Source of the DNA: WHSW01 sp963846565
Lineage (GTDB): Bacteria > Actinomycetota > Thermoleophilia > Solirubrobacterales > 70-9
Length of the DNA stretch: 64,000 bases
Direction: 5' to 3'
Assembly (NCBI GenBank): GCA_963846565.1
Contig: CAWJWL010000005.1
Location: forward strand, 1,178,001 to 1,242,000
Positions 43,299-51,920 of this stretch are shown here, one piece after another. How positions within the stretch are numbered: the stretch's first letter is position 1; each line of letters starts with the position of its first letter. Under the pieces are notes generated by a model. It was not told the origin of the DNA and did not search any database. It saw nothing but the letters and a program-made list of their open reading frames with translations. The translations under genes were made by a program, and so were the position numbers.

Positions 43299-46023
43299 GT
43301 GAGGGATCTGTTCGCCCGGATCGCGGCGTGGTGCGTCGAGCGCCCCGCGTTGGCGCTCGCAGCGGTGACGCTGGCGACGCTCGTCGGCGCGATCGGGGCG
43401 CTGCGCCTCGAGGCCGACGCCGGCACCGACCAGCTCGTCGACTCCGATTCCGAGACTTTCGTCGCCACGGAGCAGTTCAAGAGCGAGTTCGGCGACGACG
43501 CGGTCGTCGTCCTCGTCAAGGGCGACCTCGAGAAGCTGATGCTGACCTCCGACCTCGGGACGCTGCTCTCGCTCGAGGGCTGCCTGTCGGGCAACGCTCC
43601 GGGCGGGCAGGTGTTCAAGGACGAGGCCGCCCCCGCACCCTGCGCCGAGCTCTCCGAGCTGCAGCCGGCCCAGGTTGTCTACGGCCCGGCGACGTTCCTC
43701 AACCAGATGGCGATCCAGGCGGGCAAGCTGCTCGAGCAGCAGGCGAAGGCGACCGTGCGCCAGGCGCGCGCCGCCGCCGCCCAGGCTGCGATCGACGCGC
43801 GCGAGGCCGGGGCGAGCCAGGAGGAGCAGTTGATCGCCGCCGACGCCGCGGCGCAGGAGATCGTCACCGCGTTCCAGGCGCAGCTCGCCTCGCTCGCGGT
43901 CCGCTACGGCCAGACCGGGATCCCGACGATCGACGACCCGACCTTCGTCTCGTCGGTGATCTTCGACTCGCGAGCTCCGGGGCAGCCGAAGTCGCGCTGG
44001 TCGTACCTGTTCCCGAGCGCGGAGTCGGCCCTGATCTCGGTCCGGCTGAAGCCCGACCTGAGCGAGTCCGAGCGGCGCGAGGCAATCGGGTTGATCCGCG
44101 AGGCGATCGCCGACCCGGCGTTCGGTATCCGCGACGTCGAGTACGTCGTCTCCGGCGTGCCCGTCGTCGTCGAGGGCCTCGCGGAGGAGCTCTCTTCGGA
44201 GATCTACATCCTCCTCGCCGCGGCCCTCGTGCTCATGGCGCTGACGCTGGCGCTCCTCTTCGGCCCGCCGCTACGCCTGCTGCCGCTCGTCATCGCCCTC
44301 TCAGCAGCGGCGATCACGTTCGGCCTCCTGGCGGCCGTCGGCGGCGCCCTGACGATGGCCTCGCTGGCGGTGCTGCCGATCCTGATCGGGCTCTCGGTGG
44401 ACTACGCGATCCAGTTCCAGGCGCGCTTCGGCGAGCAGATCGAGGCCGGCAGCTCGCCTGCGCGCGCGGCGGTCGAGGCGGCGGCGCGAGGCGGACCCGT
44501 GATCGCGACCGCCGCGCTCGCGACGGTCGCCGGCTTCTGCGTCCTCTTGCTCTCGCCGATTCCGATGGTCCGCGGGTTCGGCATCCTGCTCGTGGTCGGG
44601 GTCGCGATCGCCTTCTGGCTCGCGGTCACGGTGGGCCTCGCCGGCTTGTCCTTGGCGCGCAGGCGCGCCAAGGACAACCAATCACGAACGTTCCGCTCGC
44701 CTCCTCGGCTTCGCCTCCGGGGGCGGACGGGTCAGGCGGTGGGACCGGCTGGCGGCCAGCGTGCGCTCTCACGGATTGCGGAGGCCCGCGGCCGCAGCGG
44801 CGCCCGGATCCACTCGATCGGCCGGCGCACGCTCGCCGCCTCGGTCGCTTCGCCGGGCATCGTCCTCGGGATTGCCGTCGCGATGGCGGTTGGCGGCTGG
44901 ACGCTGAGCACGCAGACGGAGGTGATCTCGGACATCCGCGAGCTCGTCCCGGCGAGCCTGCCCGAGCTTCGGGACGTCGACGAGCTGCAGGAGGCGACCG
45001 GCGTCTCCGGCGAGGTCGACGTCACCGTCACGTCGGACCGCCTCACCGACCCGGAGGTGCTCGCGTGGATGGCGGCGTTCAAGCAGCGCGTGCTCGAGCG
45101 CGCCGGGTTCACCGGGGAGTCGACCGATCTGCCGGGACCAGGAGACCCGGCTCTGTCCGTCGATCTCGCTGCCCGACCTGTTCCAGGCCGAGGGCGGCCC
45201 GCCGAATGCCGAGTACGCGGAGCGGGTCCTCGATCTGCTGCCTCCTTACTTCTCCCAGGCGGTGATCGCCACCGACCCCGAGACCGGCGAGCGCGGGGAC
45301 ACCGCGGTGATCGCCTTCGGGATCAAGGTGATGCCGTTCGACGAGCAGAAGGAGCTGATCGACGCGATCCGCGCGGAGATCAACCCGCCCGGGACCGAGA
45401 ACGACCCGCCGCAGGGCGTCAGCGCCGAGGTCGTCGGCCTCCCGGTACTCGCCGCCGACGCCAACTCAGCCCTCGGTTCGAATCGCTACCTGCTCACGGT
45501 CGCCGGTCTCCTCGCAGTCGCTCTGGCGCTGCTCGCCGTCTACCGCTCCTTCCGCCGCGCGCTCGTCCCCCTGATCCCGATCGTCCTCGCCACCGGCTGG
45601 TCGGCGCTCGGACTCGCGATCGCCGGGGTGCCGTTGAACCCGATGTCTGCGACTCTCGGCGCTCTCGTGATCGCGATCGCGACCGAGTTCAGCGTCCTGA
45701 TCTCGCACCGCTACGAGGAGGAGCGCAAGGCCGGCTTCGTGATCGGCGAGGCGCTGCGGCGCGCCTACACGCGCACCGGGACCGCGGTGCTCGCGTCGGG
45801 GATCACCGCGATCGCCGGGTTCGCCGCGCTGATCGCCAGCGACATCAGGATGCTGCGCGACTTCGGCATCGTCACCGTGCTCGACCTCGGGATCGCCTTG
45901 ATCGGGGTTCTGATCGTGCTCCCGGCGGCCCTCGTCTGGGCCGAGGGCGGCTTCGCGCCGTTCAAGTCAGGGCTCGGGCGGTGGCGGGCGCGCCGGCAGA
46001 GGGCTTCGACCGCGACCTCGTGA
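43299..46023 (+). pseudogene. HAE3/HpnN-type MMPL exporter, one frameshift, repeat insertion
   Basis: About 907 aa if joined; RND-superfamily exporter with two MMPL/SSD modules. Each module has a large periplasmic domain after TM1 and a six-helix bundle; proton-relay-type acidic residues sit in GLSVDYAIQFQARF and ATEFSVLISHRYEEE. The frame changes near 45150-45190: upstream ends GDPALS, downstream resumes LPDLFQAEGGPPN. A two-base loss is the simplest fix. Repeat copy 6 inserts TFRSPPRLRLRGRTGQ in the cytoplasmic loop between modules. TAACCT at 43286-43291 is 7 nt before GTG 43299. Relatives export hopanoids or other lipids; substrate here is not proven. Confidence 0.88.
44686..44737 (-). repeat. 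dispersed palindromic element, copy 6 (inside MMPL loop, read in antisense)
   Basis: Reverse orientation with only two differences from the consensus of copies 2 and 3, so a recent insertion. The host gene reads the other strand, giving an Arg/Pro-rich peptide rather than ADPAAPGGEAEEAGGT. Confidence 0.88.
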
Positions 46024-46030
46024 GCGCGTC

Positions 46031-46762
46031 GTGAGCGACGAGCCGGGCGAGGGCGAGAGCCGCCCTGGCGATCGCGAGCGGGAGCGCCTGCGCAGCACCA
46101 GCCGCTACTCGCTCTGGGTCGGGGTCGCCTTCCTCATCCTGATCGGAGTCGCGACCGTGAACACGATCCAAAACGACGAGGGCGGCGTCCTCGGCGCGGA
46201 CGCGGCGGAGGCCGGGACCGCGCTGCCCGAGTTCGCTGTCCCCGAACTGCCCGCGGGTCCCGACGGTGACGCGAACGTGTACCAGGACGACTGCGAGAGC
46301 TCCGACAATCCGTGTCCTTCCGACGAGGTCAGGACTCCGGCCTGCGAGGTCGAGCTCGAGCGCGTGATCCGGGTCTGCGACCTCTTCGACCGCCCGCTCG
46401 TGCTCTCGTTCTGGTTCACCACCCCGCCCGACTGCCCGCCGACGCAGGACACCGTGGACGCGGTTGCCCGCCGCTATGAGGGCGAGGTCAACTTCCTCAC
46501 GGTCGCGATCCGGGGCGACCGCTCGGAGCTCGAGCAGATCGTCCGCGAGCGCGGCTGGGAGGTCCCGGTCGGTTGGGACCGCGACGGCGCCGTCTCGAAC
46601 CTCTACCGGGTCGGCGTCTGCCCGACGGTCGCGTTCGTCCTCCCGGGCGGCGTCCTCAGCACCGCCACGCTGGGAAGCGAGGAGCTGACCGAGGCGAAGC
46701 TCGCGGACGCGGTCGAGCAGCTCGTCGATCAGTCTGCGCGACGGGCGGAGGAGAGCCGTTGA
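46031..46762 (+). CDS. membrane-anchored TlpA-like thioredoxin-fold protein with altered CXXC
   Basis: 243 aa. One N-terminal transmembrane helix (LWVGVAFLILIGVATVNTI) anchors an extracytoplasmic redoxin domain. The site where TlpA/ResA proteins have W-C-x-x-C reads FWFTTPPDCPP: only the second Cys remains. Extra cysteines in DDCESSDNPCPS and PACEVELERVIRVC may form structural disulfides. The cis-Pro (GVCPTVAFV) is kept, preceded by another Cys. It starts 7 nt after the MMPL stop and overlaps the next gene, so all three are cotranscribed. Probably binds substrate or haem-related thiols without classical thioredoxin chemistry. Confidence 0.8.
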   Translation: MSDEPGEGESRPGDRERERLRSTSRYSLWVGVAFLILIGVATVNTIQNDEGGVLGADAAEAGTALPEFAVPELPAGPDGDANVYQDDCESSDNPCPSDEVRTPACEVELERVIRVCDLFDRPLVLSFWFTTPPDCPPTQDTVDAVARRYEGEVNFLTVAIRGDRSELEQIVRERGWEVPVGWDRDGAVSNLYRVGVCPTVAFVLPGGVLSTATLGSEELTEAKLADAVEQLVDQSARRAEESR

Positions 46763-47400
46763 GCGTGGATGAGGCGCCGCTCGAGGGCTGGGTTGCGCCC
46801 GCACTCAACGACGAGCTGCCGGGGATCGCGCTTCGCTACTTCGTCCTCGAGCGCGGGTCGGGACGGTCGACCCGGGCGGTCAAGGACCGGCTCCGCATGC
46901 TCTCGAGCCGCTTCTCGGGCGGCCAGGCGATCAACCTGCGCCACCAGCCGATCCCGTGGGCGTACCGGGTGTTCTTTCGCCACATCGGGCTCGATCCCGA
47001 CGAGCAGCCGACGCCGGTCGAGGCGTACGTGCTCGAGCGCATGCGGTCGGGCGGTTTCGCGAGCCGGAACCTGCTGGACGACGCGCTGACGATCGCCACC
47101 GTCGAGTCCGGCGTCGCCTTGCGCGCCTTCGATGCCGACAAGGTCGAGGGACGCCCGGGAGTGCGGCCGACCGAGGCGGGCGAGGCGCTCGAGGGGCGCC
47201 CCGGGGAGCTCCCGGAAGGCACCTTGGTGATCGCCGACGAGGCCCGGCCGCTCTCGCTGCTGTTCGGCGCGCTCGCCGCCGGGCGCGGCGTCCATCCGCG
47301 AACGAAGCGGACGTTGCTGGCCGCGATTCAGGTGAAGGGGGTGCCCGAGATCGCGGTCGAGGAGGCGCTCTGGCTCGCCGGCGAAGCGCTCGAAGGTTGA
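46759..47400 (+). CDS. B3/B4 tRNA-binding-domain protein
   Basis: 213 aa from TTG 46759 (overlap TTGA with the previous stop) or GTG 46765. It matches stand-alone B3/B4 domains of phenylalanyl-tRNA synthetase beta type: RFSGGQAINLRHQPIPWAYRVFFRHIGLDPDE, RNLLDDALTIATVESGVALRAFDADKVEG. Such proteins are thought to edit or bind aminoacyl-tRNA or small amino acids, but function is not established. Cotranscribed with the MMPL/TlpA genes by overlap. Confidence 0.82.
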   Translation: MSVDEAPLEGWVAPALNDELPGIALRYFVLERGSGRSTRAVKDRLRMLSSRFSGGQAINLRHQPIPWAYRVFFRHIGLDPDEQPTPVEAYVLERMRSGGFASRNLLDDALTIATVESGVALRAFDADKVEGRPGVRPTEAGEALEGRPGELPEGTLVIADEARPLSLLFGALAAGRGVHPRTKRTLLAAIQVKGVPEIAVEEALWLAGEALEG

Positions 47401-47451
47401 GATGTAGTCGAAGCGTTTGCGCCACCGCGCCCATTCCCGGATCGTGGCGGC

Positions 47452-47742
47452 ATGCGCGACCTGGCTTCCCGTCAGCTCGAAGCACTGCTCGGCGCCCCGC
47501 GTACCGCGATTCTGCGAACGCTTGAGCGCCCGGAGACCTCGGGCACGCTCGCGGGCGTCCTCGAGACGACACCTGGCGCGGCGAGCTATCACCTCAACAC
47601 GCTCGAGGCGGCGGGCCTGGTCAGCCGCCGCCGGGTCGGAAGAGAGGTGATCGTGCGGCGGACGCGGCGTGGGAGCGCGCTGCTCGCGATCTATCGATCC
47701 GAGCCTGCGACGGGCGCTACTCAGGACCCTCACTTCGAGTGA
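47452..47742 (+). CDS. ArsR-type winged-helix regulator
   Basis: 96 aa. A single winged-helix domain: LASRQLEALLGAPRTAILRTLE leads into the recognition helix region TTPGAASYHLNTLEAAGLV and a basic wing SRRRVGREVIVRR. No metal-site cysteines are seen, so it is not a classical metal sensor. Stand-alone ArsR/HTH_20 regulators usually act on adjacent genes; here the nearest are the B3/B4 gene upstream and the hypothetical gene at 47821. Confidence 0.8.
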   Translation: MRDLASRQLEALLGAPRTAILRTLERPETSGTLAGVLETTPGAASYHLNTLEAAGLVSRRRVGREVIVRRTRRGSALLAIYRSEPATGATQDPHFE

Positions 47743-47820
47743 TCCCTGTAGCCGGGCCGCCGAGTCCGTTTACACTTCTCGGCACCGTTCATCCGGCTCT
47801 TCGGGGCAGAAGGGAAGCGC

Positions 47821-48396
47821 GTGCCTGACGCACTCGAGCAACTGCAAGTACTGGGACCGGTTCGCGACGCCGAGCTTCCGCCGGTTGCCCCGAGCGCGGC
47901 CGAAGATCGCCGCATGCGGCGCGACCTGCGGCTGCAGATCGCTCGGCTCGAGCACGAACTCGGCGAGATCGTCGCCGCATCGTTCCCGCGGCGGAAGATC
48001 GAGACCCGCGTCGGCGCGCTCGGCGGCCCCCGCATCCTCGGCACCGCGGAGCTGGAGCGCGTCCGCGACGCGCTCGTCGTCCGCATCCGCGAGATCCGTC
48101 GCGAGCTCGAGCGGCTCGCCGACGTTGAGGAGGCCAACCGCGGCCTGCTCGAGCAGATGATCGCCGCCCCGGACCGCTACCACTGGGTCCGCGTCTCGAA
48201 CGAGGACATCGGCGAGGAGGGCTGTCGCCACTGGCACTCGCGCCCGCGCTGGGGCATCCTCGGGATGCTCCTGGGCTGGTGGCGGATCCGCCTCTCCTCC
48301 GGTTGTCCCTTAGCCGAGGGGCGGCCACCGGCCCGCCCCACAGAGCAGCGTGAGCTCAGCCTCGAAGAAGAAGCGGCGAAAGCGCCGACCGCGTAA
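47821..48396 (+). CDS. conserved coiled-coil protein, unknown
   Basis: 191 aa from GTG 47821; AGAAGGGAAG supplies a loose SD, and TACACT at 47771-47776 is a likely -10. The middle third is a coiled coil (MRRDLRLQIARLEHELGEIV; ELERVRDALVVRIREIRRELERLADVEE), then a conserved-looking tail YHWVRVSNEDIGEEGCRHWHSRPRWG. No enzyme motif. Its 3' end overlaps the next gene by 47 bp, so the two are coupled. I do not recognise the family. Confidence 0.7.
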   Translation: MPDALEQLQVLGPVRDAELPPVAPSAAEDRRMRRDLRLQIARLEHELGEIVAASFPRRKIETRVGALGGPRILGTAELERVRDALVVRIREIRRELERLADVEEANRGLLEQMIAAPDRYHWVRVSNEDIGEEGCRHWHSRPRWGILGMLLGWWRIRLSSGCPLAEGRPPARPTEQRELSLEEEAAKAPTA

Positions 48397-48874
48397 TCCC
48401 GCGCCGACGGCGGCCACCGCGAGCGTTCAGCGGACGGAGGCGCCGAAGCAAGCCGCGAGCGCCGCGAAGGCGAGGCCGCGACGCGCGCCGGCGGACGATC
48501 GCCCGCCGGCGCCGTGGGGCAGCTTCCCCCTGGTCGAGCTCATCGTCTTCATCGGGCTGATCATGATCGCGATCGGCTTCATCGTGGGCTTCGAGGAGCC
48601 GCGCGGCCAGCTCCTGCTCGGCACCGGCGTCGTCCTCGCAGCGCTCGCCGGCCTCGAGCTCTCGATCCGCGAGCACTTCGCCGGCTTCCGCTCCCACACC
48701 CTGCTGCTCGCATCCGCGGCGGGCCTCGTGGTCATGCTCGGCCTCTACTACGTCGCCGACCTCCCGCCGGCAATCGCGATCGGCGCCGGGGCCGCTGCCG
48801 CCGTGGGCGCAGGATTCGTCCTGGTCCGCACCTTCCGCCGCAAGAGCGGCGGCTATTCCGTGAAGGTCCGCTAG
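48350..48874 (+). CDS. four-TM membrane protein with basic N-terminus
   Basis: 174 aa from GTG 48350. A strongly basic, Lys/Arg/Ala-rich N-terminus (residues 1-55) is followed by four transmembrane helices (LVELIVFIGLIMIAIGFIV; LLLGTGVVLAALAGLEL; LLLASAAGLVVMLGLYYV; AIAIGAGAAAAVGAGFVLV). Starts inside the end of the previous gene. Unknown function; the positive tail should stay in the cytoplasm. Confidence 0.75.
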   Translation: MSSASKKKRRKRRPRNPAPTAATASVQRTEAPKQAASAAKARPRRAPADDRPPAPWGSFPLVELIVFIGLIMIAIGFIVGFEEPRGQLLLGTGVVLAALAGLELSIREHFAGFRSHTLLLASAAGLVVMLGLYYVADLPPAIAIGAGAAAAVGAGFVLVRTFRRKSGGYSVKVR

Positions 48875-48887
48875 TCGCGGGCAGACG

Positions 48888-49478
48888 TCAGTTCACTGGG
48901 TGCGGACCGTCGGCGAAGAGGGCATAGCGTGCCTCGCCGTCGTGCGGCGCGCGGCCGATATAGAAGATGATTCGGGCCGGCTCGAGTCGGGCCAGCGCCC
49001 CGTCGCGCAGCAGGAGCGTGCGCCCGCGCGCTCCGATCCTCCCGGCATCCCAGATCTCCGCTCGGGACGGATCTGATCGGCGGCTCGGCTCCTCTCCGAC
49101 CCGCTGGAATCCCAGCCACTGGCCGACGTGACGATCGTTAGTCGGGATCACCCGCACCGTGGCGTCGATCCCGGCGAGGCGCAGCTCGCGGGTCATCTGC
49201 GCGGCGCTCGCATCGGCGTCGGTGATCTCGACCTGAATCCAGCTGCCGCGGGCCTCGATCGTGAGCGCGAGCGCGGAGGAGGGCCCGTCCGAGAGCTCTG
49301 TGGCGGCGCCGATCGCGGCGGCTGCCAGCAGCGCCACGGCGCCCCCGAGTGCGGCCCGCGTGCGGGCGCGCCGCCGTCGCCGGGCGATCCCGGCGACGAG
49401 GGCGTTGCGAATTTCGGCCGCCGGCGCCGACCGTGCCCCGTCGGCGCCCGGTCGGGCCTCGTCGACCTTCCGGCTCAT
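48888..49478 (-). CDS. putative anti-sigma-like membrane protein
   Basis: 196 aa. A short cytoplasmic N-terminus (1-40, basic toward the membrane), one transmembrane helix (~43-60, ALGGAVALLAAAAIGAA) and a ~130-residue extracytoplasmic domain (LTIEARGSWIQVEITDADAS...ARIIFYIGRAP). It is the last gene of a four-gene operon right after an ECF sigma factor and overlaps it by ATGA, the usual place and topology of an anti-sigma. No zinc-binding HxxxCxxC motif is seen, so it is an atypical one if it is. Confidence 0.65.
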   Translation of the reverse strand: MSRKVDEARPGADGARSAPAAEIRNALVAGIARRRRRARTRAALGGAVALLAAAAIGAATELSDGPSSALALTIEARGSWIQVEITDADASAAQMTRELRLAGIDATVRVIPTNDRHVGQWLGFQRVGEEPSRRSDPSRAEIWDAGRIGARGRTLLLRDGALARLEPARIIFYIGRAPHDGEARYALFADGPHPVN

Positions 49479-50095
49479 GGCCTCACCTCCATGCTGTCCG
49501 CGAGTTGTGAGAGGGCACGGGCGACACGCACCCGCGCCGCGCCCGCCGAGCAGCCGAGGCGACGGGCGACCTCCGCGTAGGGAAGCTCTTCCTGGATCCG
49601 CAGGCGCACCGCCTCGACGCTGTCGGGCGGGAGTTGCTCGATCGCGGGCTCGAGGGCGGCGGCGATCGGCGCAAGGTCGGCGAGCTCCTCGATCCGTGCG
49701 AGCGCATCGTCGTTCAGCTCGACGCGTTCCACTCCGAGCCGGCGCCGCGCGCGGGCGTCGATCTGCTGGCGCCGAAACATGCTCGCGAGCTGGCGCTTGG
49801 CGATGGCGAAGAGCCACGCCGTCGCGGGCGCTCCCGTTTCCTTGAACCGCTTGCGCGCCAGAAAGGCGGCGGCGAAGGTCTCGGCGGTCAGGTCCGCGGC
49901 GGAGTGCGGGCAGGCGAGGCGTCGCTGAAAGTAGGCGAGGACGGCCTCTGCGTGACGGTCGTAGAAGTCGCCGAAGGCCTGTGGATCGCGCCCCGAAGCG
50001 CGGAGGAGCTCGGCGTCGCTCAAGGCCGCTTTGCGCCGCTCGGCGGTCGGGCCGATCGCCATCGCATCCAGTGCGACCGACCCGGAGGGTCTCAT
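49475..50095 (-). CDS. ECF-type RNA polymerase sigma factor
   Basis: 206 aa. Sigma-2 domain about residues 40-105 (FGDFYDRHAEAVLAYFQRRL, AADLTAETFAAAFLARKRF, AWLFAIAKRQLASMFRRQ) and sigma-4 about 140-200 (LPPDSVEAVRLRIQEELPYAEVARRLGCSAGAARVRVARAL). Helix-turn-helix in the last segment. It overlaps both neighbours by four bases. Likely controlled by the membrane protein encoded downstream, in response to envelope conditions, and may transcribe this operon. ATG 50095 is used; ATG 50062 is an alternative. Confidence 0.92.
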   Translation of the reverse strand: MRPSGSVALDAMAIGPTAERRKAALSDAELLRASGRDPQAFGDFYDRHAEAVLAYFQRRLACPHSAADLTAETFAAAFLARKRFKETGAPATAWLFAIAKRQLASMFRRQQIDARARRRLGVERVELNDDALARIEELADLAPIAAALEPAIEQLPPDSVEAVRLRIQEELPYAEVARRLGCSAGAARVRVARALSQLADSMEVRP

Positions 50096-50601
50096 CCGCG
50101 GGAATCCAGGCTGTGGGCGCGCATCCGCCAGGCGCCGACCGCCACGAGGATGCCGCTGAGCCCGGCGATGACCGCGATCGCGAGTCCCGGTTTGCCGTCG
50201 CCGCTCGCGGGGTCCGTCGGCCCCGCGCCGGCCTGCTCCGCAGGGCCCAGGGCATACGTCTCACCGCGCGGATAGCGCGGGCCGTCCGGGCGATCCTCGG
50301 ACTTGCCTGATCGGCCGGCCGTGGAGTCGCTCGCCGGAGTCTCCGCAGCGCTCTCCGCCGGCACCGACGCCGGCGTCGTGGTGGCCTGCTCCGCTGTCGT
50401 TGCGGATTCCTCGCCCGTACCGTCCTCGGCGCCCGTTTCGCCCGCGGGCCCGACCTCGCCGCCGGTACCGCTCGGCTCCGGCAGCAACAGGTCGTACTCA
50501 TGCTCGTCCAGTTCGGCAGCGGCCCGGTCGACCGCGAGCCCACCCAGAGCGATGACCGCGACGAGGACGGTAGTCGCAGCTTTACCCGCGCGTCCCCTCA
50601 T
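50092..50601 (-). CDS. exported low-complexity protein with C-terminal membrane anchor
   Basis: 169 aa. Signal peptide (TTVLVAVIALGGLAVDRAAA), then a Glu/Thr/Ala/Gly-rich, probably disordered stretch of ~100 residues, then a C-terminal transmembrane helix (GLAIAVIAGLSGILVAVGAW) and a short basic tail. The layout resembles an LPxTG-like or type-I anchored wall spacer, but no sortase motif is seen. It lies between the CHRD protein and the sigma factor with ATGA overlaps on both sides. May hold the CHRD protein near the membrane; inference. Confidence 0.72.
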   Translation of the reverse strand: MRGRAGKAATTVLVAVIALGGLAVDRAAAELDEHEYDLLLPEPSGTGGEVGPAGETGAEDGTGEESATTAEQATTTPASVPAESAAETPASDSTAGRSGKSEDRPDGPRYPRGETYALGPAEQAGAGPTDPASGDGKPGLAIAVIAGLSGILVAVGAWRMRAHSLDSRG

Positions 50602-51146
50602 CGCCCGTCACGGCTCGACGGCTCGAGCACACAAGTCGGACAGGGGATACCGGCACCCATCTCGCCGCGCACCGCACCTTCAGGAAACGCCGTCGTGCGG
50701 ACCTCCGCGTGCCAGTCCTTGGCTCCGCCCTCTCGACCAAGCGACCTCCAGATCTGCCGGATCGTCCACGGACTCACATCGCCGACGCATCCGCGGTACT
50801 CGCCCTTCCCGGGCCGGCCCGCCGGATCCTCGAAGAGCACGATCTGGGGCGCTGCCGCCTGGCGTGACCCTCCTCGATGCAGGAAAGCGCCGGTGATCGG
50901 GTCAAGCCTCGTCGAGTGGAGGTCCCAGCAGAGTCTGTTCTGACGAGCGTCGGTGTTCAAGCCGAGCGCGGCTCGTCCGTCCATGTCGCCGGGCCCAGGG
51001 TCGACCTGGTGTCCTCGCAGATCCACGGCGAGATCGAACGGGCCTTCGAGTCCGAGTAGCCCGTGTCCGCCCTTCGCGGCGGCGAGTCCGCCTCCAACCG
51101 CCGCGGTCGCCGCCACCGCCGCGACCGCCAACCTCGTCCGCCTCAT
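50598..51146 (-). CDS. secreted CHRD-domain protein
   Basis: 182 aa. Signal peptide to ~residue 24, then a CHRD (chordin-type) domain: GLNTDARQNRLCWDLH, TGAFLHRGG with the conserved His, and WHAEVRTTAFPEGAVRGEM at the end. Cys pairs (LCWD/YRGC and PCPTC) could stabilise it. Function of bacterial CHRD proteins is not known; they are extracellular. SD AGGGAGG is 8 nt before ATG 51146. First gene of the operon CHRD - anchor protein - ECF sigma - anti-sigma-like. Confidence 0.82.
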   Translation of the reverse strand: MRRTRLAVAAVAATAAVGGGLAAAKGGHGLLGLEGPFDLAVDLRGHQVDPGPGDMDGRAALGLNTDARQNRLCWDLHSTRLDPITGAFLHRGGSRQAAAPQIVLFEDPAGRPGKGEYRGCVGDVSPWTIRQIWRSLGREGGAKDWHAEVRTTAFPEGAVRGEMGAGIPCPTCVLEPSSRDGR

Positions 51147-51264
51147 CGATTGATTCCTCCCTGCCAGGGTTCTTGGCCAGCTTGGCCCTTACACCCCTTA
51201 AATGGCACTTCCCCCTGCCGTTGTTACATGGCGCCCCAGCAGCGTTCACCGACGGCAGGCGAAG

Positions 51265-51290
51265 GGGGCGGGCGCCAGAGCGCCCGCCCC
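51265..51290 (-). terminator. strong hairpin terminator after the mIHF-like gene
   Basis: An 11-bp perfect GC stem GGGGCGGGCGC/GCGCCCGCCCC with loop CAGA, 38 bp past the mIHF-like stop. The minus strand follows with CTTCGCC, not a T-run, so termination would rely on the stem alone. It may also shield the CHRD operon promoter at ~51150-51260. Confidence 0.65.
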
Positions 51291-51327
51291 GTTTCGACGG
51301 GTGGTGTCCCCCGACGCTCGGGTCGGT

Positions 51328-51666
51328 TCAGCCGCTTGCCGGCCGCTTGGCCGAGAGCTCGTGAGCGAGCACGAGACGCTGCCTCGCGGTCAGCCTGCCG
51401 AGCTGCCGATTCTCCTTTACGTCGAGCGGAAAAAGGAACCTGCTCACGCGCGTGCGGCCCCAGCGGCGTTGGCTGCGCAGCAGTTCTCCGACGGTCATCG
51501 ACTCGACTTCGGCGGGACACTCCTGGACGACCTCCGCCGCGTCGACATCGCCGGCAGCGACCGAGCGCTTCAGGGCTGCGCGCGCCAGCCGGATTCGGTT
51601 GGCGTGCGCGAGCGCCTCCATGTGCTGCGGCATCGCGGCGGGGGCGAGGGTCGAGGCAGCATCCAT
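51328..51666 (-). CDS. actinobacterial integration-host-factor (mIHF)-like protein
   Basis: 112 aa from ATG 51666; GAGAGGAG at 51673-51680 is well placed, and the in-frame GTG at 51672 abuts it. The pattern ALAHANRIRLARAALKRSVAAGDVDAAEVVQ...MTVGELLRSQRRWGRTRVSRFL...RQLGRLTARQRLVLAHEL matches mIHF in length and order: an N-terminal helix and an S13-like helix-two-turn-helix fold that binds and bends DNA. It differs from a textbook mIHF in the GVGKVRA-like loop, here RRWGRTRVS, so it may be a divergent paralogue. Confidence 0.75.
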   Translation of the reverse strand: MDAASTLAPAAMPQHMEALAHANRIRLARAALKRSVAAGDVDAAEVVQECPAEVESMTVGELLRSQRRWGRTRVSRFLFPLDVKENRQLGRLTARQRLVLAHELSAKRPASG

Positions 51667-51724
51667 TGTCACTCCTCTCTGAGCGAGAAATCAGGGATTG
51701 CGGGTATCCGGCCATACGTCCCCG

Positions 51725-51743
51725 ACGGCACTCTAGGTGCCGT
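51725..51743. promoter_or_regulatory. 7-bp palindrome in the mIHF-like leader
   Basis: ACGGCAC-TCTAG-GTGCCGT, 59 bp upstream of the mIHF-like ATG. Perfect arms. Could be an operator or a leader hairpin. Confidence 0.3.
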
Positions 51744-51920
51744 TTGATGGGGAACCAACGGGGTTGGAAAAGCCTCTCTTCCCCCGTTCGCTCCCCTGCC
51801 CCGGGGTGCGTACGGCGTGAGGGGGAACCTAGAGAAGAACCGTCGCCCGCGTCAACCGATAACGGGTTGTTCACAAGAGGCGGGACTCGCAAAGAGCAAG
51901 GTTTTTGTTCGCTGGAGCCT

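Noticed and set aside
43328..45265. Long second plus-strand frame inside the MMPL gene
   Set aside because: Arg-rich out-of-frame reading of the true gene; MMPL motifs are in the other frame.
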